Shown here piece by piece: positions 18,664 to 29,767 of a DNA stretch of 64,000 bases; within the stretch, counting starts at the first letter, position 1; each line of letters begins with the position of its first letter. The DNA is from Craspedostauros australis (Eukaryota; Bacillariophyta; Bacillariophyceae; Mastogloiales; Achnanthaceae), in contig JAMXDE010000040.1 of the NCBI GenBank assembly GCA_026770025.1, positions 310,001 through 374,000 on the forward strand, read 5' to 3'. Made by a program: the position numbers and the translations under genes. The notes beneath the pieces were generated by a model, which had not been told where the DNA came from, did not search any database, and worked only from the letters and a program-made list of their open reading frames with translations.

Positions 18664-21238
18664 ATGACCACGTTTGACAATGAACTCAATGAAATCGCCC
18701 AAGGATTCAAGCAGAACATCAAGGTGGAGGATCGCAAGTACCGTCTCAAGACGTACAAGGATTGCTTCGTGGGTTCCGAAGCTGTGGACTTCTTGATCAC
18801 CAGTGGTCAGGCACCGAACCGCGACGAAGCGGTCATTCTGGGCAGGGCTCTGCAGGGCACGCATCTGTGAGTCTTCGTTTGAGTGTAGCGTCGATTCCTT
18901 GTTCTCTTTCTCTTGCCGTTGCGATCTATTCTATTCCATCATACCATACCATACCATACCATACTATACCATATTTATGACTCTGTGCGTATTTGCTGCA
19001 TGCCATCTCACATTCTCTTCAATTCATACACACATGTATCCACTCTTCCTCCCTCTTCCCCTCTCGCTCTCCACCTCTGCCACCATGGCAATTGTACAAC
19101 AGATTCGAACACGTCACCCGCGATCACGAATTCAAGGACGAATTCCTCTTCTACCGCTTCCTCAATGAGAAGGAGCGCGGCACCTACAAGATCGACCAAA
19201 AGACGGGCAAGGCCATCGACTGGTCGTACTTTCTGGCACCCGCCAACAACGAAAGCGATAGCCGTGAGGATGGATCCTCCTTGCAACCATCGCTGCCACA
19301 GCCCGATGTGGAAGCACTGAGTGCCAACGACATTCATGTGGCCTCCAAGGTCTGGCCGTTGGATGAAAACAACATCACTTTGTTGAATCACGTCCATCCA
19401 CCGGAATGGCAGGATCCTATTTCGGAAAAGGGAGATGATGCCTATGATCTGGTCGTCATCGGTGGTGGTACGGCCGGTCTCATCACGGCGGGTGGATCGG
19501 CAGGTGTCGGCGCACGCGTCGCAATGATTGAGGAACACATGTTGGGTGGTGATTGGTACGTGTGAATTATGTGTTCGGGGGTACCACCACAATCTGATCG
19601 AAGATTGTGATTTATCGCATGAATGTGCCGCATGAATGTGCCGCATTACTCTGTGCCGCATTTGGACTTGATGATTGGAAGTGTCGTCATTCTCATGGTT
19701 GCCGTCGTTTCTGTCCTCACTGCTGACGTTCCTTCCCTGAATCCATACACAATCACATGTTCAATCATATGCACAATCGCAATGCACGATTCCATACCCA
19801 ATGCATTGCAAATTGCACACTGCAACATCACAGTCTCAATGTTGGTTGCGTGCCATCGAAGGCTATCATCCATTCAGCGAACCTCGCGCACACCATCCGC
19901 GGCGACATGGACCATCTGAACAACGCAGGCATCTTCGTGGACCCATCTGCAGTGCGTGTCGATTTTGAACGCGTCATGGAACGCATACGCGAGGTGCGCA
20001 GCGACATCAGTCACCACGATTCCGCAGAACGGTACTCCAAGGAGCTCGGTGTCGAGATCTTCATTGGGCGTGGAAAGTTCACCTCCGAACGCACCATCGA
20101 AGTCAACGGTCGCACTCTGCAATTCAAGCGTGCCGCGATTGCGACCGGCGGATACCCGACGCTCATTCCAATGCCGGGACTCAAGGAGCTCTACGAAAAG
20201 GCCAACACACCACCGTCTGCCGATGGTCCCGTGTCGCGTCCCATCGTCATGACCAACGAAACCGTCTTCAACATGACGAAGCAGCCGAAGAACATGGTCG
20301 TCATTGGTGCCGGCGTGATCGGAATGGAACTGGCGCAAGCCATGCAGCGGTTGGGAACTTCGGTGACCGTGCTGGGTCGATCCGGCAAGGTGCTGCCAAA
20401 GGAAGACGAGGACATGGCAGAGGTCGTCAAGCAACAAATGGTCAAGGATGGCGTCCAATTCCTCCTCAATGTCAAGGAGTACAAGGAGGTGGCATTGACT
20501 GGCAAGGTCCTGGACAATGGATACCCCGAGATGAAAATGACGTTGCTGGAGAAGGGGGCGTCAGCAGGCACGACCGAGTTGGTCTTCGATGCATTGCTGG
20601 TCGCTGCCGGACGTCGTCCAAATGTCACGGGTATGGACTTGGAACTTGGAAAGGTGAAGTACGACAACAAGAAGGGCATCCTTGTCAACGACAAGCTACA
20701 GACAAGCAACGGTCGCGTGTACGGAGTCGGAGACTGCTGTTCCGACTTCAAGTTCACCCACGCTGCCGACTTCATGGCCCGCGCCGTCATCCGCAACTCC
20801 CTGTTCTTCGGCAAGGAGAAGATGTCCAAGCTGCTGATTCCGTACGCCACATTCACAAGCCCCGAGATCGCGAGCATCGGGCTGTACGGCAAGGATCTGG
20901 ATGAGCGTGAGATCCCGTACACCGTCATTGAGAAGCACTTCAAGGACAACGATCGGGCCATTCTGGATGACAAGACGGCAGGATTTGTTCGGTTCCGAGT
21001 CGACAGCAAGGGCATGATCCTTGGCGCCTCCGTTGTGGGAGAAGGTGCCGGCAACATGATCTCCGAAGTCACGCTGGCCATTCAATCTGGCACAAGTATC
21101 ACCGCGTTATCCGCCGTCATCCATCCTTATCCGACGACGGCAGAAGTCCTGCGGCAGTCGGGAGATGTCTACAACAAGGCTCGACTCACAACAACGGTGA
21201 AGAAGCTGCTGCGCGGTATCGTGAAGCTACAGTTCTAA
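18664..21238 (+). CDS. DEP domain fused to a flavoprotein disulfide reductase (mercuric-reductase/dihydrolipoamide-dehydrogenase-like), three exons
   Basis: The exons are 18664-18866, 19103-19555 and 19834-21238, giving 686 residues. Both introns start GT and end AG, and the joins keep frame. Residues about 10-95 form a DEP domain (YKDCFVGSEAVDFLI, FEHVTRDHEFKDE), a module that targets membranes or G-protein partners. An FAD-binding motif (DLVVIGGGTAGL, about 183) follows, then the redox-active disulfide GGDCLNVGCVPSK (Cys 219 and 224), an NAD(P)-binding GAGVIGMELA (about 372), a GVGDC motif and HPYPTTAE (about 648) of the dimer interface. All catalytic elements of class I pyridine-nucleotide disulfide reductases are present. 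There is no mercury-binding HMA domain and no C-terminal Cys pair, so Hg(II) reduction is unproven. The second intron splits the codon of Cys 219 (TG|T). Confidence 0.85.
18936..18972. repeat. (CATAC)n microsatellite inside intron 1
   Basis: Six to seven near-perfect units of CATAC/ATACC within the 236-bp first intron (18867-19102) of the DEP-reductase gene. Pentanucleotide arrays vary in length between strains. It lies well away from both splice sites. Confidence 0.85.
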
Positions 21239-22623
21239 TTATGAAAATAGATGGAATATGATAGAATGCATGAATGCATGCATGCATGAATACTTGCATT
21301 CCTATGCACATGAATGCAAGAGTCAATGAGTAGTTTGGCTTGATGATCTTCAAATAATCCTCGAAACGTCCAACCTCTCTGTGTATTACCCCTCCAATCC
21401 TCGCAACGGTCTGCCGCACCATCCCCATGACCAAGACGGCTTGTGTTCCCACTAGCGACCGTGCTCTTCGTGCATGTAGCTGTGCTCCGGAGAAGGATCT
21501 CCGAGTGAACAGAGGTTCCTTGCAGTATCAGCAGTTGTGCTGAAAGCCATCTCTAGCTCATCTCACCGCATCGAAGTCAAATGCGCATGCGTGGAAGATG
21601 GAACATGAGCAGAAATAGAATGGGCGAGAGTTCGACGGGGAGATCTTTGTGACCATAGTTCTCGAAGACTTGTGTTCGTATCCGTGCACTCTATGGGAGA
21701 ATATACTTGTACTAGGTCGCAATACTCTGGAGAGTGGTAGTGCATGAGTACCAACTCTGCGGTTACTTCGGGAGAGTGCGATTGGATGCACTGGATACAA
21801 AGTGTACGGCTGTCTGCTGTGTGTCTCGACGTTTGTATCTGTCTCTCTATCTGTCTATCAATCACTGACGATATATCTCGGTAATGCAGTGTCCGAAGAG
21901 GGCGACGGTGGCCCAAAGCAGAGAAGAGTAGTCGTAGAGAGTATTCTACTTCAGTTCATCAAGAGTGCCATGCGTTACGGGTAGCCTACTCCAGTCGACC
22001 ACCTCTCCCAAGAGAGCGGGAGTAGCTTTGGTCATCGATTCAGTCCATGTGCTCTGATCATCGAGCGACCCAACTTTCGGGAAAATGGAGTGGAGTGCCT
22101 ACTCTATTCTAGAGTCTCATCTCCTCTCCGCTACTCTCTTCCACAGCGCTCTCTTCGAGTAAAGAGGTTGCTTCTCCATCTGCATTTCTCATGCAAACTG
22201 TCGAATCTATTATTATTTTAATAAATAGATCCACAAGGCTTGTGCGTGTTTGTGCGCAGGACGACGTGAAGTGAGCGACACCAAAACAAAACAAGACCAG
22301 CATGTGAGACAAAGCAAAGCGCAGTGGCAGCGAACTGAATAGGACAAACAAAGGTGATGCACGCATCTATTCCTGCCGCGGCGGCCATTGACAACGCACA
22401 TGGCGCAAACTGCTCTGTTGCATACATGCTCTTGTTTGTGTTGTTACACACACCAACGTGTGAATGCTATTGATTTCGCGGATGGAGCTCATTCGAGGAC
22501 GAGCGTGGGGCCGTTGCCAACCCGCTGGTGGAGAACACGTGCTGATGGCCTTCTCTGATCGGGTTCAGTTTCTCTTCTCCGGTTCGGTGCCTCTTCATTG
22601 GTGATGTCCAATGGAGGGAGGCT

Positions 22624-22661
22624 GCGACGACGATGACGACGACGACGACGACGACGACGAT
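22624..22661. repeat. (CGA)n trinucleotide array
   Basis: About 12 units of CGA/GAC with one interruption near the start, in intergenic DNA. Confidence 0.9.
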
Positions 22662-23232
22662 GGTGATGGGGCCGTACGAAAAGATGAGAGTTCTTGCTGA
22701 TGCTGTGACCTACTTCCCTCAAAGTCGAAGGAGCTTGGTGCGCAGTTCGGCAAATGAAGTCCTCCATCCGATCGTCACAAGAGAGGACAGCCACCCAAGG
22801 GAAGGGAACGCCGAATGACCCCGATCAGCAGAAAGGATGCAATTGCGTAGCCATGTGCCCAACACAGCCCTGCCAGGAGGTCATCAGCCTCATCGATTCA
22901 TCGGCGCGCGTCTCCACCATCGACCAGCAACCAATCATCAGCGCCGCAAACCAACAAACAAACAAAGGTGCACAGAGAGGGCAGAAACGAGAAGGATGGT
23001 GCCAACAACATCAAAGGTCCAGCGGAAACAAGCGAAGCCGATTGTGTGACGTACCCCAAAGCGTCAATTGTGTGTGCGAAGAAACACGATCGATGCATCG
23101 ATGTGATTGGGTAAAAGGAGAAGGCTGCATTTATGGAACGATACGAAACCTTGACACCTGTTGTGCCGAATGTCAAAACACTCGAACGCAACAGCGCGCA
23201 CAACACGGATCCAGAACAGGGGGTGGTCGGCG

Positions 23233-23238
<6 letters not shown>

Positions 23239-23263
<25 letters not shown>
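23239..23263. repeat. (GA)n dinucleotide array
   Basis: About 12 pure AG units in intergenic DNA, followed closely by other purine-rich sequence. Confidence 0.9.
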
Positions 23264-24041
23264 AGCCTTCCCGCGAGTGAGAAACGGGTACGAGATCGTG
23301 TACAGATGGCGAGTGTTGGCAAGAGGGAGAGAGATGATGACAGGAAGAGAACACACACGGAAGGTGATGGCAACGTTCCGTCGACACGACAGGAACAGGG
23401 CCACGAACCAAACGCGTTTGCTGCCTCGTCAAGTGACACAACCGAAGAAACGAAGGATGACTCGAGAACCCAAACCACGCAGCTGCGACAGAGGCTGAGA
23501 GGCAGTTGATTCCTCACAAAATTCAAAGCACGATACAGCCACGAAGCAGCACGCGCCACAAAGAAGACACAAGCACCACACACAAGAGAGGCAAGATTCA
23601 TTCCTACACCGAAAAGCTTGGCAGAAAAGGCCAACAGACCAACCACACACAATCACTCACAGGAACACCGCAAGCCACAAGGACACAGAGACCATTCCCA
23701 AACCTCCATTTCCGCGAGCTGTGCCATCATCGCACGCAAGAGCAGACCAGAAGCCACAACTCCAGCCAACCGAGGGGCCCAAATCAACCAAGGTCCAGCC
23801 TCGACGCAGAGAGACGCGCAAACACGAACTTACCCATCCCAAGAGTGGCCCTCCCTTTCTTCCCATCTCTCACCGTCTCTCGATCAGACACACTCATTCG
23901 CACTCACGCAAACCACATACAAACACACACGCTGGACAAAGAATCGACAAAGACGGCATATCACAACGCACATCACCAAGAGAGCCAAGGACGAGGCAAC
24001 AACAAGGCCAGTCGCAGCAGATATCCCACAAAATAAGTCGC

Positions 24042-26442
24042 ATGGAAATCATCTCCAAAGATCACGCAAACATGGCGGAAGCAATGCTCGAAGATGAGTA
24101 CAAGTCATCTCATCAGAACCTCCAGGCCTGGGGTGAGGAGCAGGAGGCTGGGATGGCCAATGCTGTCAATGGCAATGACAATCACAGTGGCAACATCAAC
24201 GGAAACCGTGATGTGAGCGCCCACGATGGCAACAGAACGATGACTCACTCCACAAACAGTGCTGACAACACAACCAACGAATACTCCACCAGCCACGATG
24301 ACAGTGGCATTGGCAGTGACGAAATCTACGGGAACAGCAGCAGCAACTACAGCATCGGCAACAACAACAACGACAGTAGCAACGACAACGACAACGAAAA
24401 CATCATCATTGGAGCATTCCGCAAGTTCAAGCGCAACAGCTCCTGCTTGCTGCGATCCAAGAGCAACTCTTCCACGGGCGAGAAGAAGACGGTGGCCATA
24501 CAGATGCCGCCCTCAACAGATATCCCGAACCCGTCTCAGAAGCGACCGAGAATCCAATCGACCACCTCCGCAGGCGAAGTCATCAAAGGTATGTACGAGA
24601 AAGCCGCGCCATCCATTTGCATTACGATGATTGCCTTCTGCGCACGGATCGACAATGATGTTGAAATGATCATCATGCCATGGTGACAGCGGCGATATTA
24701 TTCTGCGTTCAGCAGTCGTGACTCCGAAACCAGTCATCGTGATGTTCGTACCATTACGGCAAGGCTCTCACCCCTCCATCCATCCTCGCAATTCTCGTGC
24801 TCTGTGTGATCGACTTTCCTTCTCCATACCAACGCACTCGGGCACCAACGCACCCGGACGCCAACGCACTCGTGCACTGACGAACATGTTGCAACTACTC
24901 CATGGCACGACCATCCCACCGCTGTCATCCACAGCCATCAATTCAAGTCTCTCCGAGGAGGAGAGGTTGGATGCCATGCAGCAAGCTGTATCAGCCTTCG
25001 ACCATGACATCCAGAGCCTTCACGACCAAGAGATCGTCGCAGGTGTTGACGTTGCGCTGACGAAGCATCTCGTCTACCTTAACTTCCAGCGACAGTTCCG
25101 CAGCGCCCAATTCCGTGTCAATGCTGCCGCGCTGGATCATGAGATACACCTCGTATGCGAAGCGCTGGAATGCGTCTTCCGAGCATCGCAGCATCAAATC
25201 TCCAAGGTCTACCACAGGGTCGGCACATCGCTGCTCCAACTCTGCGTCACGCTCATCGAGGAGGAAGTCACGAGCCGGACGCAGGCTCTGTCGCCGGACA
25301 TGACCCCCGAAGCTGCTGCTGATGCCATGGTCGACCCGTTGCTCTTGAGCGACAACCATAGACTCCCGACACGCGGCACTTCCTACCAACAAGACAACGA
25401 ACGCAACGCCGACTACGTTGCCGCAGGCGTAGCTGCGGTGGACAATTCAAGATCAGTGACTCCGCCTCCAGCGAGGAAGTGCTCGCTGGGCTTGGGCAGC
25501 TACGATCGTGATCAGATGCTCGAGAAGGTGACCAAGATCATCGGGCACTTCGCCAGGGTCGGAGAAGCAACCAGATCCTTGGCTCACTTTCCGGGACTGC
25601 TGGGAAGCATGCTGAATCTCATCAACATCCGACCGTACGAAGCAGTGCCGTGGCAGGCGCGCCTGTCGTGCCTGTGGGTCATCGCCAACCTCGCCTGCAA
25701 CACGGAGAACATGCAGATGATGCTGTGCACGCCGAACTTGGTGAACTCGCTCGTCGCTCTGCTGAGCAGACCGATGGAAGCGAACGAATCATTGCAAACG
25801 ACGATGGAAGTGCTGCGCTCAAGGTCGATAGCATCCCGCGCCATCCTCAACCTCTCGTGGCTTCCCGAGAACAAGACGCCTCTCTCATCGAACACGGCGC
25901 TGCTGCACGAGCTCGCGAAGTTCGCTGTGCAGCGCCAGCAACCGTTCGGCAAGAGCAGAACCATCCAGGCCATAGTCCTGCAGACGCGGCGCCATGCCGT
26001 TGGCGCCATCCGCAACCTCGCCGCGGCCCCAAGACGAACCAAGATCCTGCTGTGCCGTTTTGACCTCGGCAGGATTCTGGGGGTCCTCACCGATGCCGCG
26101 CTAAACGACGACGACGGCAACGTGAAGGACCTCGCATTCGCCAGCATCCACAACCTCGCCATCCAGGACACTGCCGAGCTCATGGTGGAACGCCCGTGCC
26201 TGGTCATGGCCCTCAAGAACCAGCTCCTGCAGGAGGAAGAGAACGGCGCCCCGTCCGAGGACCCCAAGAGCCACGCATCATCCACCCTGTTGGTGTTGGA
26301 GAGATCGATAACGCCTGACATGGATGCGTACCACCATCTCCGCAACCTCCTCGAGGCTGTGAACCCATCGCCCGTCATCGCACCAGCCTCAGCCAGCGAC
26401 ACGGATAGCTCGATTGAGCCAAAGACTATCGCAGCAGTCTGA
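24042..26442 (+). CDS. ARM/HEAT-repeat-like protein with Asn/Ser-rich N-terminus, two exons
   Basis: The preferred model is exon 1 24042-24588, a 346-bp intron (donor GTATGT) and exon 2 24935-26442, giving 684 residues. Exon 1 has the only upstream ATG. It encodes a Ser/Asn/Gly-rich disordered region and a basic patch (FRKFKRNSSCLLRSKSN). Exon 2 encodes about 500 residues of helical repeats resembling armadillo repeats, for example LSCLWVIANLACNTENMQMM, ASRAILNLSWLPENK and AVGAIRNLAAAPRRTK. Such solenoids bind peptides or scaffolds. No specific family was recognised; an importin-alpha-type IBB domain is not evident. An alternative acceptor at 24711-24712 is also in frame and would add 74 residues of unlikely composition. 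The 24934 acceptor is preceded by a better pyrimidine tract. Confidence 0.65.
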
Positions 26443-27108
26443 TCAGCAACCAACTTGCAATTGTTACACTACGAGCACACAGGCATGCCCCATACACAGC
26501 CTGCGATACTGTATGTACAACCAAGCCGCGCACCCACATGGCACCCAGAAAAAGAAATAGAGAAGGGCAATGGCAAGGACCAACCTTCATTTCATATTAT
26601 ATACACACAATAGATTTTACCATTTTAGGTCAGATTTCCAGCTCCTCGTTGACAAAGGTTGATGGGGGTGCATTGGTCGCATCAGCTGTGTTGGTTGGCA
26701 AAGACTCAGCACCCTCCAGAGTCAGACAGTGAAGAGGAGATCTGCACCGATCCGCACAAGATCAAATGACGACGAACTCGGCAACGAGAGTAGTTAGGTA
26801 GTTGCGGCACATTACTTGTAACAATCAGTATTTGAAGAAGTTGAAACGTGCACAAACGCTTACTCTTATGAGTCGAATAGGGTTTCACAATGATTCATGA
26901 CTGATGGGTGACCAACCAAACCCCGCCACAATTGTTGCTTCATCTTCTTTTGACAACGCTTGTCGTTGACGGTAACCACACTCGAACATCAACCCACAAC
27001 CACAACCACTGGCCATTCCGCTTCCGACGCATGCAGGCACGAAGCAATCCATTCACAAGCCCGACTGGTTGCTCGTTGTGAAGATTACCGTGGATAGCAC
27101 CGTGAAGA
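26443..27108. other. Intergenic, 3' end of the ARM gene and promoter of NOC4
   Basis: No gene is recognised. AT-rich sequence near 26590-26635 (TATTATATACACAC, TTTTACCATTTTAG) could be a 3' processing region. The last 150 bp should hold the NOC4 promoter and 5' UTR. Confidence 0.5.
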
Positions 27109-28800
27109 ATGCTGATCAACAAAGCCAACTCCACGGCGGAGACGCCGTCGGCGGCAGACACGGCCAAGAAGATCAAACGTCTGCTGAAGCCAGCTCGCGA
27201 GGAGCGTGCGGATGCCATCCGTCTGGATGATCTGCGGCAGCTGTTCGCGCAGCTCGTGGCGGACGGTGAGCTCGAGTTTGGAGTGGAGCAGACGGGAAGG
27301 ACCGTGGTCGCTGCGAAGTGGCGCTCATACCTGAAGAAGAGCCACAAGACGATGGTGTCGCAGCTGTGCGAGCGCATTGGGAATCGCAAACGAACAGCAC
27401 TGCGCTGCATGTACGGTGTCATCGCATCGTCACCCATGCACAGCAACAACGGAAAGCACCATTACATCAACGACGAGCTTCTGAAACGCTGCGTCCATGC
27501 GATCGTGATGATGGACGGCGAATTGGACAAGTCCCTGCGCAACATGCTGGACGGGGAATTCTTGAGACCGTACAGGGACGTTCAGTATTACGTCCTGGGC
27601 GCGCTGGCGGAGCTGGCGTCCTCGTTGCACAAGGCAGACGATGATGAGGTTGACGACTTGGAGGAAGTATCGTCAAAGATGCTGCAGCTTCTGATGATGA
27701 TCCCGCTGCCGAAAACCAAGGATGACCTGAAGAATTCGCAGCACATGTTCCCTCCATCTCAGCAGGCACCGCCTTCCAGATCATCTGCCGCCCACAGCGA
27801 CGATGATGACGAAGACGATTACACAGGAAAGAACACCGATGATGAGTATGATAGTGATGACAACGACAACGGCGCATCCAATGTCCGTCGCAAGTCCTCT
27901 TCTTCCAACAAGCGTCCGAATAAGAAACGGAAACTCCAGAGCGGGAACGGCTCCAAAAAGAGATTCTCCTTCGAGCAGCTCGGTTCCTTCCAAGCCGAAT
28001 ACCAAAAGGCATGGTTGGCGATCATGAAATTGCCATTCCGCAGCACCGACCTCAAGACCATCTTGCAATTCCTGCCGACGGAGGTCCTCCCCAACGTGCC
28101 GGAGCCGCTCAAGTTTTCCGACTTTTTCATCAATGCGTACGCCGATCACGACACCGGCGTCATCGGGGTGCTGTCCCTGGAGGGAATCTTCTTCCTCATC
28201 ACGCAGCAGGGATTGGAATTCGCCGACTTCTACAAGCAGCTGTACCAGTTGGTGACGCCGCGCGTCATGTACGCAAAGTACCGCGTCCGGTTCTTCGAAT
28301 TCCTGACGAAGTGCCTGGCCCGCAATCAGATGCTGCCGGCGCACATCATTGCTGCATTTTGCAAGCGTATCTGCCGTTGCGCGTTGAACGCACCGCCATC
28401 CGCGATTCTGTTTTGCTTGGGACTCGTTTCCAACCTGATCCGACTGCACCCCGAATGCGCATGCCTCATCAACCGGCAGGGCGGCGACGAGGTCAACGAT
28501 GAGTTCAATGCCGGGGAAGACGATCCTGTCAAGTGCAACGCCCTGCGAAGCTGCTTATGGGAGCTGTGCGTGCTGGAGAAGCATTACATACCGGCCATCC
28601 AAACTTTGGCCAAAGGTCTGGGCTCCGTGGAGGAAAGCAAGATGCCATTGCACATGATGGAGGACTTCATCGATCATTCCTACAAGAGTCTATTTGATTA
28701 CGAAAAGAAGAAGCGCGCCAAGACGGCGTTGGCATTCACAAAACCCACGGGACTGTTCACTGCCGACGATATCTTCAGCAATGTGTTGGATACGAATTGA
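27109..28800 (+). CDS. NOC4: NOC4/UTP19, nucleolar complex protein 4 (CBF/Mak21 family)
   Basis: The protein has 563 residues in one exon. NOC4 pairs with NOP14 in the nucleolus and is needed for 18S rRNA processing and 40S export. Residues 1-220 are the helical N-terminal part. Residues 225-285 are a Ser/Asp/Lys-rich linker with a likely nuclear localisation signal (NKRPNKKRK). The CBF/Mak21 domain spans about 290-500: FQAEYQKAWLAIMKLPFRS, then a block with VLSLEGIFFLITQQGLEFADF, then YAKYRVRFFEFLTKCLA, then APPSAILFCLGLVSNLIRLHP. These follow human NOC4L and yeast Noc4 in order. The C-terminus has the conserved acidic/aromatic segment ending in LFDYEKKKR. The ATG at 27109 is the first in frame. 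It converges on the LENG1-like gene with 160 bp between the stops. Confidence 0.93.
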   Translation: MLINKANSTAETPSAADTAKKIKRLLKPAREERADAIRLDDLRQLFAQLVADGELEFGVEQTGRTVVAAKWRSYLKKSHKTMVSQLCERIGNRKRTALRCMYGVIASSPMHSNNGKHHYINDELLKRCVHAIVMMDGELDKSLRNMLDGEFLRPYRDVQYYVLGALAELASSLHKADDDEVDDLEEVSSKMLQLLMMIPLPKTKDDLKNSQHMFPPSQQAPPSRSSAAHSDDDDEDDYTGKNTDDEYDSDDNDNGASNVRRKSSSSNKRPNKKRKLQSGNGSKKRFSFEQLGSFQAEYQKAWLAIMKLPFRSTDLKTILQFLPTEVLPNVPEPLKFSDFFINAYADHDTGVIGVLSLEGIFFLITQQGLEFADFYKQLYQLVTPRVMYAKYRVRFFEFLTKCLARNQMLPAHIIAAFCKRICRCALNAPPSAILFCLGLVSNLIRLHPECACLINRQGGDEVNDEFNAGEDDPVKCNALRSCLWELCVLEKHYIPAIQTLAKGLGSVEESKMPLHMMEDFIDHSYKSLFDYEKKKRAKTALAFTKPTGLFTADDIFSNVLDTN

Positions 28801-28843
28801 TGATGCGGAGGCCCGACGTAGTATAATGATACGTATGGTAATC

Positions 28844-28877
28844 CTCTCTCTCTCTCTCTGGGGAGAGACAGAGAGAG
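28844..28877. terminator. CT/AG inverted repeat between convergent stops
   Basis: A run of eight CT units, a four-G loop and an AGAGACAGAGAGAG arm could form a strong hairpin 43 bp after the NOC4 stop and 83 bp beyond the stop of the facing gene. Its position suggests a role in 3' end formation of one or both transcripts. This is inference; a simple-repeat origin explains it equally well. Confidence 0.35.
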
Positions 28878-28960
28878 TACCACAGCCATTGCGATTTACT
28901 TTGCAGTAGTTTGGTACCCATGCACTCCACTCTACCTCAATCCAGATCGTTCTATCCGTG

Positions 28961-29767
28961 TCATCTCGATTTCGAGGACGGTCTCCTGTGTCGGCGTGAT
29001 CTCTTTGATTTTCGTTTGCGACTCCGTGATCTTCTTCTGGATGCAACCGAAGATGCTGATGATGACGACGACTGAGATGAATCATCGTCACCATCGATAC
29101 CATTGTTGTCTTTGTGAGAAGATCCTCGACGTCGATCTCTCCGCTTCCTTTTCTTCTTGTCTTTCTTGGACCGCTTGCTCGGCGTGTACTGGCGATGTAT
29201 GGCATCAAGCTGCTCTTGCAATCGTTGGTCCTCTTCTGTCTCGCAATATCCCTGCATCGGATCCATCCGAGACTTGCGCAGAACTTCTCTCTTCTCCAAG
29301 TTGCATGAGCCGCTGGTATCATCATGCTTGGCTTTCGAAAAGTCACGCTGCGATTTTGCGGATTGGCCCAAGTAGACAGGTAATACGCCTCTTTGCTTGC
29401 TCATCCCATCATCTTCGCCACCATGCTTGCTGCCGCTGTTGGCATCTCTGCTCGTCGCACCGGCACCAACCCCGTGCGACACGATCTGCAACTGCCTCTG
29501 CGTTGCCTTTGCCTCTTCTTCCGCAAACAGATTCACATGCTGCGTTGGAGCTGCACCATCAAAGGCATCGGGATCCCCGTCACCGTTGCCTGATGACTTC
29601 TGCTTCAACGCAACCATGCGGCGTTGCTGTGCCTTCTCCTTCTCCAGCTGCTGGATGGCCGCCTGCTCTTCGGCATGCCGTCGCTCGTCTCGCAACACTC
29701 TCTCCACATTCTCCGGTTTCCATGGGCAGTAGGATTTCTTGGGCAGGGTGATGAGACGTCCTGACAT
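28961..29767 (-). CDS. LENG1-like nuclear protein with CIR_N domain
   Basis: The protein has 268 residues. The ATG at 29767 is chosen because the conserved domain starts at once; the upstream extension of the frame is low complexity. Residues 8-36 (LPKKSYCPWKPENVERVLRD) match the CIR_N motif found at the start of LENG1, CIR and related nuclear RNA-associated proteins, where the usual form is KSWHP-x-N-x-x-x-V. A charged coiled-coil follows (EEQAAIQQLEKEKAQQRRM). The C-terminal 80 residues are Lys/Arg/Ser-rich (SKKDKKKRKRRDRRR and an SRRRSRSRKRKS tail), like RS-domain splicing factors. A nuclear role in mRNA processing is likely by family, but LENG1 itself is little studied. The gene lies between NOC4 (convergent) and the ankyrin-BTB gene (same strand). 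Confidence 0.8.
   Translation of the reverse strand: MSGRLITLPKKSYCPWKPENVERVLRDERRHAEEQAAIQQLEKEKAQQRRMVALKQKSSGNGDGDPDAFDGAAPTQHVNLFAEEEAKATQRQLQIVSHGVGAGATSRDANSGSKHGGEDDGMSKQRGVLPVYLGQSAKSQRDFSKAKHDDTSGSCNLEKREVLRKSRMDPMQGYCETEEDQRLQEQLDAIHRQYTPSKRSKKDKKKRKRRDRRRGSSHKDNNGIDGDDDSSQSSSSSASSVASRRRSRSRKRKSKRSRRHRRPSSKSR

Larger units (their letters stand above)
21239..24041. other. Gene-poor interval between the DEP-reductase and ARM genes
   Basis: No protein with recognisable features was found on either strand. Several open frames cross 22754-23509 and 23506-24097, but they overlap one another in different frames and have biased, low-complexity composition. The interval includes a CGA array (22624-22661) and a GA array (23239-23263). 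The last ~600 bp are very rich in A and C with few T, typical of the 5' leaders in this window. They may be the promoter and UTR of the gene at 24042. Confidence 0.5.

Noticed and set aside
22754-23509. 251-codon open frame in the gene-poor interval
   Set aside because: Includes the GA array as an RERERER run, has no conserved feature, and the opposite strand is equally open.
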